DNA of 63,413 bases from Oscillatoria sp. CS-180 (lineage in GTDB: Bacteria > Cyanobacteriota > Cyanobacteriia > Phormidesmidales > Phormidesmidaceae). The position numbers and the translations under genes are program-made. Position 1 is the first letter of the stretch. Every line of letters starts with the position of its first letter. The notes below the pieces were generated by a model. The model made no database searches. It was not told the DNA's origin and saw nothing but the letters and a program-made list of their open reading frames with translations. Below, in pieces: positions 26,940 through 36,181 of the stretch. The stretch covers positions 1 to 63,413 of the forward strand of contig NZ_JAQMUB010000007.1 in the NCBI RefSeq assembly GCF_028330965.1, written 5' to 3'.

Positions 26940-28871
26940 TTAATGACTCAGAGGACTAATCTTTAAGGCTGTTGCTTCAGGTCTGATCCGACTGTGTATG
27001 GGATTCTGCCCTACAGAGCGGACATAGGGCGGAAGAGCAAATTTAGCAATGTAACTGTAGTGAGTGCGGCACTGATAGCGAGGATGAACGCCAGCACCGA
27101 CAGCAGAGTCGACTTGATCAAAAGGCTCAGCTTCGCTCAAGCACGGTTCTGCTAGGGCAATGGTTGCCATTGCGGTCGATATCATGCGGTGGATATCGAG
27201 ATAGAGGGAAATGCCGTGGGATTGAGTCTCCCCGACGCCTTCAATTGACCTGATCGGCTGCTGAGAGGGATATCCCGGAATCGACCTAGCGCCAAAGGCG
27301 TTCATCCAGCTCTGTTGAACCAATTCGTTCTGGGACTGGTTCTGATCCAATCGCAGGCTGGAATAGAAGGGAGCGGCCAACGGCCAGCGACCGTCTGGTT
27401 CGATGAAGTCTAGCAGTCGCAATTGGGCCGCAAGCATCGTCCGACTGCGATCGCCCAACAGCTGTAATGTCGCGATCGCCAGCGCGGTAGAAAAGGCGAC
27501 ATCATACTGACCAAAGGAATAATCTTCATTCATGCTGGCCCGGACCTCAGCCCAAAGCTGCTGCCGGAGCGGTTCAGCTCCTGGATCTTCTTGAATGGCC
27601 TGAGCCAATATCCAATCCATCAGGTAAGGATTGGCAAAGTACAGACCGCTGCGGTTGTCCATCCCTTGGAACAAATAGTTTTGAAGGACGTCAGTGGATT
27701 GCCCTGCCTGCTGCCGGAGGGCACTAATCAGCGCTGTCGTCCCATAGTCAGGCTGACACCAATGACGGCAACTGTCGTCGATGGCCATGTGTTGACCTTG
27801 CCGTTCTAAGGCCCAGAGTTGAGGCACGTAGCCTCCTGTTGGGCTAGCAAAGGCTTCTAGCGCCGCTAAAGATGGAAGCATCGCTGCTGCTTCCATCCCC
27901 TGCAGGACCAGCGCAGAGTCTGTTGCTGTTAGCAGTCGACCTTGGTGAAAGGCCCAGAGATGCTCCTGTTGATGCTCTAAAAGATAAGTCCGCAGGGTGG
28001 CTACGGCTTCAGTGATTGCGGTGTCCGGGAGGGACGGATTGGGGGTCCGTTCTGCGGCGTTGAGGGTCACCTTTAGACCCCGCAACACAAACCCTAAGGG
28101 CACCAGGTCACCGTATAAAAACGGGCGATCGGGCAATGGGGGGGAACACAACATCGGCATGACCTGTTGGCAAGCAGACTGTGCCAATTTTGCCAAAGTC
28201 GCCGCACTGCGCTGATGCCCCCACCGCAACCGACTCTGGGCCGCTTGCAGCAACCCCCCCTCAAGCGGTGAATCAATATTGCCATGTTGCAGAAAGAATA
28301 GATTGCAGTGTCCTGTGCGGCTAAAGTGAGACAAAATCCCGGCATGGATGTGGACGGGTAGCCGATTCTGAAACTGGGCTAGGTAGTAGTCTTTCTGCTC
28401 GGTGCCGCCCAAAAACTTGACCCCGACCGCCTGCAGCAGCTCGTAATGCTGAGTCGAGGGCGCTTGGTCAAAGACGGCTTGGGCCTGCCCCACCCCGTTC
28501 TCAACTACGATGTGCAGCAATACAGGGTTGTAAGCATCAATCTGCCCCAGTCCCACACAATCGGCAGTATCGACCTCAAACAGCGCCAGTTGCTCGGCAA
28601 ATCGCTGAGCCAGGCAGGTCTCTGACGTTGCCTGAGATAACCGCTGGCCCGCGATCGGCTCCACCAGATCAGTCCCCGCAGCTTCTGCTAAGAATCGCCC
28701 GATGTTGGTCAGCACGACATGGCTATAGGGGGTCAAATCCAGGTCAGCAGGGAGATGGTACATGGCCCGGACCGTCTCTACTGTCGTTATCTGTTGCATG
28801 GTGTCTAGGTTAAACAGCACCATCCATTCCAGCGGGGCGGGCAGAATATCGAGGATTTGAGAAATACGCAT
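26940..28871 (-). CDS. unknown large protein, possible alpha/alpha-toroid fold, RiPP cluster
   Basis: 643 residues from ATG 28871; a TTG at 28913, three bases after the previous stop, is an alternative start. I do not recognise a family with certainty. It is soluble, with repeated helix pairs. The second half (GGYVPQLWALERQGQHMAID, DSCRHWCQPDYGTTALISAL, SFGQYDVAFSTALAIATLQ) has the feel of terpene-cyclase or prenyltransferase-type toroids, with Asp and His/Cys that could bind metal. It is fifth in the run LanM, MBL, 2OG oxygenase, unknown, this gene. A role in peptide modification is inferred from place alone. Confidence 0.55.
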   Translation of the reverse strand: MRISQILDILPAPLEWMVLFNLDTMQQITTVETVRAMYHLPADLDLTPYSHVVLTNIGRFLAEAAGTDLVEPIAGQRLSQATSETCLAQRFAEQLALFEVDTADCVGLGQIDAYNPVLLHIVVENGVGQAQAVFDQAPSTQHYELLQAVGVKFLGGTEQKDYYLAQFQNRLPVHIHAGILSHFSRTGHCNLFFLQHGNIDSPLEGGLLQAAQSRLRWGHQRSAATLAKLAQSACQQVMPMLCSPPLPDRPFLYGDLVPLGFVLRGLKVTLNAAERTPNPSLPDTAITEAVATLRTYLLEHQQEHLWAFHQGRLLTATDSALVLQGMEAAAMLPSLAALEAFASPTGGYVPQLWALERQGQHMAIDDSCRHWCQPDYGTTALISALRQQAGQSTDVLQNYLFQGMDNRSGLYFANPYLMDWILAQAIQEDPGAEPLRQQLWAEVRASMNEDYSFGQYDVAFSTALAIATLQLLGDRSRTMLAAQLRLLDFIEPDGRWPLAAPFYSSLRLDQNQSQNELVQQSWMNAFGARSIPGYPSQQPIRSIEGVGETQSHGISLYLDIHRMISTAMATIALAEPCLSEAEPFDQVDSAVGAGVHPRYQCRTHYSYIAKFALPPYVRSVGQNPIHSRIRPEATALKISPLSH

Positions 28872-28916
28872 AGACTTAATTGGGGGTGGAGATATAGCGG
28901 GATAGGGGTCCAAGGT

Positions 28917-30149
28917 TCAGGGAACGGCGTCAAGTTGGGGCCATTGACCTGCCGTTGGCACCGCTAGTTGGCCGGTGGGTTTCCCGATGAGCTGCTGACT
29001 GACCCAGCAATACGCTTTAGCTTCCACGATGCGATCCGTGTGAAAGACCAATTTGATGTGGTGCAGACCGCGAAAAAAAACGCCCTCTCGACGGTCTCCC
29101 AAAAACTGGGATAGTTGACGCGGGTAGGATGGCCAGCGATCGCGGTGGTCTCGCTCTCGCGCAAAGCCGGGATACTTCAGCAGTGCCACTCGCTTTTCAG
29201 GCAAGCACCAGCCCTCTGTCACGAGGTAGTCAAGCAGCTGACTCCAGGCAGGATTGAGCTGAGGTTGGGCCTGGAGATAGCATTCCAGCCCCAGCTTGGG
29301 GCTAATTCCTTGAGGGCTCACATCTAGATCAACATCGACCCGTTCAACCCGCTGAGACAGCTTTATCAAATAGAGCAATAGAGTCTCCAGATCCCCCTGC
29401 CAATCCAGCCTTGCTAAATAGTTCAACACTTGCTTAGGGGTAATGTTGCGCAGACAAATTCGCACCATATTGACCTGTCGAGCCAACATCAACCCCACCT
29501 GAAACACATGGGAGCCCACAGGCAGAGCATCTAGACAGTGCAGGAGTTGAGCTTCTAAAGCGGCATCCATTGGCTGACCCTGTAGCTGAGCGATCGCGGT
29601 CCGGGACACCCAATGATGGGGGGGTTCAGTTGCGTGTTCTACCGTATCGGGGCTCACAAAAATGGTTTGAGAACCAAAAAAGCAGCTCGGAATTGGCGGC
29701 TCGGCGGAGCTCCCATTGACATCAAACTCTAGCCAGAGGTTATTAACATTGGGATAAAGGTCAGAAGCGGCATCTAGCCAGGTTTGGGTAAACTGCTGTA
29801 CTTGTTGCCAAACGGGCTCTCTCAAAAGCGCAGCATCTAGGGGATAACGGGGACTTTGTCCGGCAAGAATGCGCTGTCCGACCTCTTCAGACCCAACGGA
29901 TAGCAAGAAATCTGCTTGGGGGATAGGGTCACCGAGGCGACATTCAAAGCCAAAGAAGTTGGTAATCGGGCCGGGGAGCCATTGGGCGATCGCTTCAATA
30001 TCGGCCCAGTGAGCAGCATCAATCAGCTGTTCAGAGACGCCGGGTTTAACCAAATCGAGATATTGGACCAGAGAGTTTTCTTGAATACAGACCATGACAA
30101 CGCAATTCTTAGGATGGCAACGGTAGCTGAGCAGGCTAGGAGAAACCAT
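28917..30149 (-). CDS. unknown protein in RiPP cluster
   Basis: I do not recognise this 410-residue protein. It appears soluble with mixed helices and strands. Notable stretches are PNVNNLWLEFDVNGSS (about residues 130-145), VERVDVDLDVSPQGISPKLG and GVFFRGLHHIKLVFHTD near the C-terminus. No membrane segment or nucleotide-binding loop is evident. The ATG at 30149 overlaps the end of the 2OG oxygenase gene by 14 bp and the stop is next to the following gene, so the three are surely one transcript. It may be a modifying enzyme or a carrier or recognition protein for the precursor peptide. Confidence 0.6.
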   Translation of the reverse strand: MVSPSLLSYRCHPKNCVVMVCIQENSLVQYLDLVKPGVSEQLIDAAHWADIEAIAQWLPGPITNFFGFECRLGDPIPQADFLLSVGSEEVGQRILAGQSPRYPLDAALLREPVWQQVQQFTQTWLDAASDLYPNVNNLWLEFDVNGSSAEPPIPSCFFGSQTIFVSPDTVEHATEPPHHWVSRTAIAQLQGQPMDAALEAQLLHCLDALPVGSHVFQVGLMLARQVNMVRICLRNITPKQVLNYLARLDWQGDLETLLLYLIKLSQRVERVDVDLDVSPQGISPKLGLECYLQAQPQLNPAWSQLLDYLVTEGWCLPEKRVALLKYPGFARERDHRDRWPSYPRQLSQFLGDRREGVFFRGLHHIKLVFHTDRIVEAKAYCWVSQQLIGKPTGQLAVPTAGQWPQLDAVP

Positions 30150-30831
30150 GGGAGGCCTTGATCTCTCCCCAAATCAGCTCAAATTCAGGAATGCTCTGCA
30201 GCACGTCTGCCGCCAAGTTATATTGCTCACAGACCAGGCTGATACGGTAATCTTGGGTCTGCACTGGATTGACAGAATGGGTCAGACTCCCCAGGAAATA
30301 CAGCAGTGTATTAGTTACGGGCGGTAGCTCAGCGACGGGACGTTGCCCCAGTTTGAGCACCAGTTCTCCGCCGATTAAATCGTCGGGTACCTGCACATAC
30401 AACACACTGACCAAGGCGGGGTTGATCAGCCGACCAGGATAGCCGCCGAGACTGTTATCAACATGGGGGCTTACTGCACTCCCGGCTGACAACACCAGCG
30501 GATTGAGATAGAAAGCATTACAGGCTGATTTCAGAACCCGCTGTAGATAGGGGGCAAAGGCCGGAAACTGCTCTCTCACCCGATCAATGCCCGACCGGGT
30601 AAACACAACAGAGAAACCTCGGCTGCCTTGAAAGCTGTTGCTCAATTGGTTCTGGGCCAAGTAAGGGGAGTTGACGATCGCCTGCTGTAAATTCGCTAAT
30701 TCGACAGTGGTCAAAAAGTCAGGCTTACGGGCATAGCAGTTGGGCACTGGCAGCAAGTATTCCAACTGGAGGCGCTGTATCGGGCCAGTCGCCTTGGGTA
30801 AACGGCAAGGGAGAGAAGCAGTAACGTTCAT
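30136..30831 (-). CDS. 2-oxoglutarate/Fe(II)-dependent oxygenase (prolyl-4-hydroxylase-like)
   Basis: 231 residues. The iron and co-substrate residues are visible: H123 and D125 in SPHVDNSLGGYPGR, H185 in GSLTHSVNPV, and R196 in DYRISLV, with the strands VSVLYVQVPDDLIGGELVLK between them as in the double-stranded beta-helix fold. Enzymes of this type hydroxylate peptides, amino acids or small molecules. Its overlap with the next gene and its location after LanM and the MBL gene point to hydroxylation of the RiPP precursor. The target residue is unknown. Confidence 0.8.
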   Translation of the reverse strand: MNVTASLPCRLPKATGPIQRLQLEYLLPVPNCYARKPDFLTTVELANLQQAIVNSPYLAQNQLSNSFQGSRGFSVVFTRSGIDRVREQFPAFAPYLQRVLKSACNAFYLNPLVLSAGSAVSPHVDNSLGGYPGRLINPALVSVLYVQVPDDLIGGELVLKLGQRPVAELPPVTNTLLYFLGSLTHSVNPVQTQDYRISLVCEQYNLAADVLQSIPEFELIWGEIKASHGFS

Positions 30832-30934
30832 AAATCAGTGGGATGTAGTAAAGGAATAGTCCCGATTCGAGCTGAGGTTGGTCGGTTCGCAGCAGCTCCA
30901 GGGGCTGTCCACGTCAACAATTCCGGTCAAGCAT

Positions 30935-32401
30935 TCAATAAAACGCTGGTCTACAGGCCAGCGATGCGGCCTCCCTCGCCGCCGTGCAGAAATAGCCATC
31001 TCCAATGCACCAGGGAATCAGTTGGGTATTGCACCCCCGCCGAGTCAGTTCTGCTTGAGTAGCTTGCAGCAGGCTTTCGTCCTGTTCGGTAGGGTGACCC
31101 AACTCAGCCCAACTGTGGGCATAGGGAAGACAGGCCCTGGCTGCCACGATTTGGCAAATCTCCGCAACCCCCGTGGGTCCCAGGGTTGATAGGTAAGCGC
31201 CCTCTTCCTTGCCAATCGTGGCGAAGATTTGGGGATTGCTGAGCATGGTGCCCAGAATATCGAGTCCCCAATCGGATAAATCCGTTCCGATGGAGTTAAA
31301 CGATAAGGGCTGGAAGTTGCTCAGCACCATATCAATGGAGCCAAACGTTTGCCCTATCCTCTGGGCTACTTCGCGCATAGACCCCATTGGGTCGGTACCC
31401 GCATCAATTAAAAACCAGGCGGTGTAGTCTGCTGTTTCTATCAGGTAGGTGTTGCCCCAGTTGCGCAAGTCGGGATGTCGGGGAATATCGTACCGAGGCA
31501 CTAGAGGTTGCTCGCCATAAAAGGGCAGCACATGGACCTTCATGTCACCAATAGAAATCGGCTCAGCATACCAGTCCACCGCAATGACCCGCTCAAACCC
31601 CAGTTCCTGTAAACGAGTTGCCATGTCGTCACAGGTAATTGAGGCTCTAGGCACCTTGGGCACAATGATGGGAATATCTGGCGCAAACTGCATCAAGGTA
31701 GGCAGATGCCAGTGGTCGTAATGGTTGTGGGAAATCAGGATGCCATCTACATAGCCCTCCAACATGGCTCGACTAATATCCTGCTTAAGACCAGGGATGC
31801 TGTAATTGGAATGCAGTTGCGGATCTACTAACAAGCCCGTGGTTTGGCTGCGAAACAGTAATGCGGCATGCTGTAGTCGCATGACCCCAGGTTCGGGGGG
31901 CAGTTCCACCCGTTGGGGGGGATCATCTTCTCGCACGACCCAGGCTTTGATCAGACTGTCCAAAAACTTCACCATGCGATCGCTCGATTGCTCACAAATA
32001 GCCCTATAGGACAGATCACCCCGACCGCAGAGATGTAATACGCGATGCACGTCGGCCCAGATGGCCGGATCCCGAATCACCTGACTGCCGCCATTATTGA
32101 GCAACTGATTGATTTTGGGGTTTATATACGAGAGGGAGAGCGCCGAATTTTGGGTCGGAAATAGATAAGGCTCCTTGAGGGAAAAGCTCTCTACTGGGTT
32201 CTGTGGGTCAATATCAAACAGTACCCTGGCGATTTGAGCGTGGTTTTTAGCGGCATCTAAAAGGGCTGTTTCCAAATTGTCGGACTCAACGAACCGATCC
32301 AAAATGTCTTGGATAAACGGCTGCATTGCCATGCTGTTGTAGTCGCACAGAGTAAAGGCTTGTAGTTGAGACGTTTTGGTAAAAGACACGGTTTGAGGCA
32401 T
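30935..32401 (-). CDS. metallo-beta-lactamase-fold protein with extra N-terminal domain
   Basis: 488 residues. The MBL metal motif SHNHYDH (H225, H227, D229, H230) is intact, followed by a His-containing loop and WFLIDAGTDPMG with a bridging Asp. The N-terminal 175 residues are a separate helical domain of unknown type. The C-terminal part resembles MBL proteins of the UlaG/NAPE-PLD type (YFIL-like strand pairs, LRNWGNTYLIET). It starts 35 bp after LanM on the same strand. A hydrolytic step on the peptide or a small substrate is inferred; an amide or ester bond would be typical of the fold. Confidence 0.78.
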   Translation of the reverse strand: MPQTVSFTKTSQLQAFTLCDYNSMAMQPFIQDILDRFVESDNLETALLDAAKNHAQIARVLFDIDPQNPVESFSLKEPYLFPTQNSALSLSYINPKINQLLNNGGSQVIRDPAIWADVHRVLHLCGRGDLSYRAICEQSSDRMVKFLDSLIKAWVVREDDPPQRVELPPEPGVMRLQHAALLFRSQTTGLLVDPQLHSNYSIPGLKQDISRAMLEGYVDGILISHNHYDHWHLPTLMQFAPDIPIIVPKVPRASITCDDMATRLQELGFERVIAVDWYAEPISIGDMKVHVLPFYGEQPLVPRYDIPRHPDLRNWGNTYLIETADYTAWFLIDAGTDPMGSMREVAQRIGQTFGSIDMVLSNFQPLSFNSIGTDLSDWGLDILGTMLSNPQIFATIGKEEGAYLSTLGPTGVAEICQIVAARACLPYAHSWAELGHPTEQDESLLQATQAELTRRGCNTQLIPWCIGDGYFCTAAREAASLACRPAFY

Positions 32402-32436
32402 GACGCTATCTCTTTGGTAAAAACCACAAAATTGGG

Positions 32437-35400
32437 CTAGTGCAAACTCAAGACGGAAGGTAGGCGATCAGGATGGGCTAATCGCAATAACTCGTAGCCA
32501 ATACCGGCTCGTCCGTAGAAAAAACCTGGATAGGCCACGTTGGAGGGAAAGTTTTGGAACAGGGTGAAGGTGCCTGTTTGTTGGGCTTGGTCTAGCACCT
32601 GCTCGGCAGCGTCATAGGCGCTCTGCAATAGCTCTGGTCGACCTAATACTTGAGACGCCTGCAGCAATACCTCGACTCGACCCAAGGTACCCCAAGCGAG
32701 AGAGTCGATTCCCCAGACAAGCGCATTTTGAGTGGTGTTGAGGGCCACATCAATTTGTTGACGAATCTCAGGCGTATTGACCACAGACAGACCATTCATG
32801 CGTCCCAAAGCGATGCCCGGTGCACCCTGGGCCCAACTCACCTGACAGGTACCATCTGAGGAGCGTAAATCCAACCAGTTTTGCGAGGCTTCTGAGAATT
32901 GAGTTTGTTCATAAGCGATCGCCTCGACTGCGGCTGAGCGAAAGCGATCGTCTTGAGTCACAGCAAATAACCTCAGAAGGGCATCGGCAATGCCAGCTGC
33001 CCCCTGGGAATAGCCGGTAAGTTTTTTCTCTCGCCAAGTTTTCCAAGCTTTGGGGCCATTTTCTGGACCGGTCTGATGCGCCAGTAAATGTTCGCCACAG
33101 GCGATCGCTGTATTGAGGACTTGCTGCCGCCGTTCACCCTCTAAATAAGGCAACAAAGTCAGTAAGTGCACCAAGGTCCCTGCCGACCCGCCAATCCAGT
33201 CAAATTGCTGATCCCTAGCAATGGTCTCTGGCGTTATTAGGCTAGCGATGCGATGAGCGTCGTCAATTAGGGTAGGGTCTTGCAGTAGATCACCCATGCG
33301 GGTAAGGGCGTATATCCCTGATTGCAGCCTATCTGCTCGTCCTATCTCCGACCACCGCATAGACTTTTTCAGCAGCTCTTTTCGTTGTGAGCTAAGGCTT
33401 TGACGAATACCCGCAACGGCTGCCAACGCCATTTCATGCCAGGTGCGTTCACCGGTCACCTGAGCCAGAGCGGCAAAAAATAGACCCATGCCGCCCATGC
33501 CCGAATAAAGGCCCACGTCACTGGCACCGACAAAGAAACTCTGGTTGTAGTGGGCATAATTAATGCCCACCCAGGCCGCCATGGTGTGATCTGGGTTCCA
33601 AGCGGCTGATTGGCAAAGGCGCTCAGCTAGGGTGGTCGCTGCAGCGAGTAGCTTTTGAGACCGGGGTGTGGCGTTCGTTGCCGAAGCAGACCCTATCAGA
33701 GGAGGATATCCGCCCTGTGTCTGAGACGTGGCTTCAGCAGCCTCTGGCAGACGAGGTTCTTTCTGATAGCGAGAATACAGCGATAACAAAATGATCTGCT
33801 TCTGAAATTCCAACTCCTCTTCATTTAGGGCTTTTAGCCTTTTTATAACGGCATCAAAACTGCAATAGGGAAAAAAGTTCTCAATGATCACTTCCCCATT
33901 GCAATACAAATCAGTGCTGTCAGTCGTGCCGGTAAAGGAAGGAATGTCTAGTTGCTCTAAGCAGTGTTTCTCAGCTTGAAATAAAGGCCACTGTTGAGCT
34001 TTTTGATCTTGAGATAAAAAAGCTCGACTGAGGATATCTAATTTAAGACTGCGAGCCACTCCTGCCTGCATGAGTTGAGGCGCGAAAGATGCTGATAGCA
34101 GACTGGTATAAACCGTGGTATTGCGAAATAACACTCGGCTTATTTGTCCCTTGAAATTGTCGAGGGGGCTTTCAGATCCTAATAGTTCATCACGATGAGT
34201 TATTAGGGTCTGATACATCCTGACAAACCCCTGAGCAATGTCTTCGACATAGCGGTCAGGATAAACTTGTGCTGTTCCTAGAACGGGTAAATTGTCTTTC
34301 AGATTGTGACTAGCTTCTGACGGTTCAGTCTGAATAGTCATACCGTCGGTATTGACATTGCGCCAAGCTATTGTGACAGGATGCAACTCTTCACCTGTGC
34401 CAAGCCCACTAACATCAATCAATAAATGATTGCGGTTTAAGCTCAAAGACTGATTGGGCAACAAAGATGTGCGCAAAACAGATGTGTTTACTTTTGTGCC
34501 CAACTCTATGTAGATATTGGATTGATCAATTACTGGGCGAACGACTGGAGGCACCAGCAAAGTTTCCAGGTCAACCAGCATGGGAAATTCCCCACAGGCT
34601 AAAATATTTTCAGCATGAAAATCGTTACCTTCTAGAATATCCACCAGGCATAACAACATGCCCTGTCGTTCATAGAATCGCTGCACAGCGTCTTCAGTTT
34701 CACAAGGTCGATAATCAACCCATTCAACCCAGCCATAGTTATTACAATCTAAGACTTTGGGATATTGAAAGGGAAGCAAACTTGAGTGCTGATTGCACCA
34801 TTCCAGGAGCTGATTGAACGTTGCTGCCAAGCCCAATGGCTTAGGCTTATACACCACCTTTAAACCACTCTCAAATGTGAGGATAGCGACCGTACGCCTA
34901 CCCTCATGCGGATCAGACAAATTAGACTGAATTGCGGTTACTCGCCGCAACGGTTGTCCTGACGCAAACTGCTGCTCAATCCGAGTCCAGTCTTGTTGCA
35001 ATCGGCTTAAGAATTCGTCAGTAGCCTCTACCCATAGATCGACGAGAGTCGCCATCAACCGACCTAACGCACTGTGCTCAGCAAACAGGGACGCCATGCC
35101 GTCGGTCAGGTGTTTTTCTATAAAGGATCGATACAGGTCAGTTCCTGGCTCCCGCTGCACCGAAGTTAGAAAAAATAGGGCTAAGGGTCTGCGGGCTGAA
35201 CGCGACTCGTTAAAAAGCACCATCAATGTCGGTGTCGCGATCTGGGCAATGGCATCTAGTAATGCTAGACAAACAGACTCCCAAGCTTCTGAAGACAGCA
35301 GCGATTCATACTGACCAACTTGAGACTTGAAACGCTGTTGAGCAACGGCGATCGCCGGTAGGCACAACTCTTGAAACGGGACAGGATCGGGCGGCTGAGG

Positions 35401-35832
35401 CAAATCAGGATAATCCTCCGGACGAAACCCTCTGGCAACGGCCATAATCTGAGCCAGGGTCGTTGTCCAGGCAGGCAAGTAGTCAGGTTTGATTTGGTCT
35501 CCCTGCAATAAAATGCGCTGCACCATATCGGGAGTAATGTGGTCCCAATTGAGTCGCCGTTGAAACTTAATCGGGTCCCCTTTAAAGACTTGTCCACACC
35601 AAAAATCGAGCCGTCGCTCAAACTCTTCCTGCTGTTCCGTCGATAGGGCTACTGTCGATGCCTCAGTCTTCTGCACTTGCTCCCAATTCCGAATGGCGGG
35701 AAGAATTTCCGTCAAGTAACTCGCTCGTGCTGCGACGGCCAGAAAATAGTCATCAGTAACTTTAGTCGAGGTGTTCGTGAGTACTTTTTCCTGGCTTAAG
35801 GTCTTCAAAGAACTTGCCATGAGGTTAACCAT
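32437..35832 (-). CDS. LanM-type lanthipeptide synthetase with degenerate cyclase domain
   Basis: About 1131 residues from the first ATG at 35832 (ATG 35820 is an alternative; residue numbers here count from the upstream TTG at 35880). The dehydratase half has its kinase-like active site: K345 in VVYKPKPL, D420, H422 and N425 in GNDFHAENI, D437 and E439 in LVDLETL, and R582/R586/T588 in RVLFRNTTVY. The LanC-like half keeps the fold (LYSGMGGMGLFFAAL, GRAGIGYELLRLA), but the zinc motifs are gone: the usual WCHGAPG reads WAQGAPG (about 1016-1022) and the usual LCCG/LCHG reads LAWG (about 1061-1064). Predicted outcome: Ser/Thr are dehydrated, but thioether rings are not formed by this domain. Confidence 0.9.
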   Translation of the reverse strand: MVNLMASSLKTLSQEKVLTNTSTKVTDDYFLAVAARASYLTEILPAIRNWEQVQKTEASTVALSTEQQEEFERRLDFWCGQVFKGDPIKFQRRLNWDHITPDMVQRILLQGDQIKPDYLPAWTTTLAQIMAVARGFRPEDYPDLPQPPDPVPFQELCLPAIAVAQQRFKSQVGQYESLLSSEAWESVCLALLDAIAQIATPTLMVLFNESRSARRPLALFFLTSVQREPGTDLYRSFIEKHLTDGMASLFAEHSALGRLMATLVDLWVEATDEFLSRLQQDWTRIEQQFASGQPLRRVTAIQSNLSDPHEGRRTVAILTFESGLKVVYKPKPLGLAATFNQLLEWCNQHSSLLPFQYPKVLDCNNYGWVEWVDYRPCETEDAVQRFYERQGMLLCLVDILEGNDFHAENILACGEFPMLVDLETLLVPPVVRPVIDQSNIYIELGTKVNTSVLRTSLLPNQSLSLNRNHLLIDVSGLGTGEELHPVTIAWRNVNTDGMTIQTEPSEASHNLKDNLPVLGTAQVYPDRYVEDIAQGFVRMYQTLITHRDELLGSESPLDNFKGQISRVLFRNTTVYTSLLSASFAPQLMQAGVARSLKLDILSRAFLSQDQKAQQWPLFQAEKHCLEQLDIPSFTGTTDSTDLYCNGEVIIENFFPYCSFDAVIKRLKALNEEELEFQKQIILLSLYSRYQKEPRLPEAAEATSQTQGGYPPLIGSASATNATPRSQKLLAAATTLAERLCQSAAWNPDHTMAAWVGINYAHYNQSFFVGASDVGLYSGMGGMGLFFAALAQVTGERTWHEMALAAVAGIRQSLSSQRKELLKKSMRWSEIGRADRLQSGIYALTRMGDLLQDPTLIDDAHRIASLITPETIARDQQFDWIGGSAGTLVHLLTLLPYLEGERRQQVLNTAIACGEHLLAHQTGPENGPKAWKTWREKKLTGYSQGAAGIADALLRLFAVTQDDRFRSAAVEAIAYEQTQFSEASQNWLDLRSSDGTCQVSWAQGAPGIALGRMNGLSVVNTPEIRQQIDVALNTTQNALVWGIDSLAWGTLGRVEVLLQASQVLGRPELLQSAYDAAEQVLDQAQQTGTFTLFQNFPSNVAYPGFFYGRAGIGYELLRLAHPDRLPSVLSLH

Positions 35833-35996
35833 CAGAAAGCAGAACAACAAATGCAGAACTGAGAAAGTGCAGAAATACAAAGCCAGTTAACCAGGCCAAC
35901 ATTCTGTCAAAATAAAAGTCTTAATTCTGGACTTCATATAACTTTTATTTTCGAAAAATAGGGGTGTAAATGAACTGTTCAAAACTGCCAAATTAA

Positions 35997-36105
35997 AGCT
36001 ATCACAGTTCAAGAAAATACTATTTGGATGAGCGTCTCAAGTCGCTTGGATAAACGTCTCAACCTTAGTCAGGAAGGTTGTCTCAGCTGTTTTCCCCCGT
36101 ATAAT
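35997..36105. promoter_or_regulatory. divergent LanM/LanJ promoter region with 22-bp spaced activator boxes
   Basis: TTGGATGAGCGTCTCA at 36024-36039 and TTGGATAAACGTCTCA at 36046-36061 are direct repeats exactly 22 bp apart. A third GTCTCA (36080-36085) overlaps the -35 place of a perfect TATAAT at 36100-36105 that reads rightward to the LanJ gene. Leftward, toward LanM, an extended TGTG-ATAGCT (-10 at 35997-36002) stands at the same distance from the boxes as in the precursor promoters. The inferred activator is the AraC-type protein at 53545-55203. Confidence 0.75.
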
Positions 36106-36181
36106 CGAAGCTAAAAGAAGCTGCTTTCGAGAAAGAACAAATCAGATTCTTTTGTTTTTTGAGTTCTTTTGGGGCCTTATT

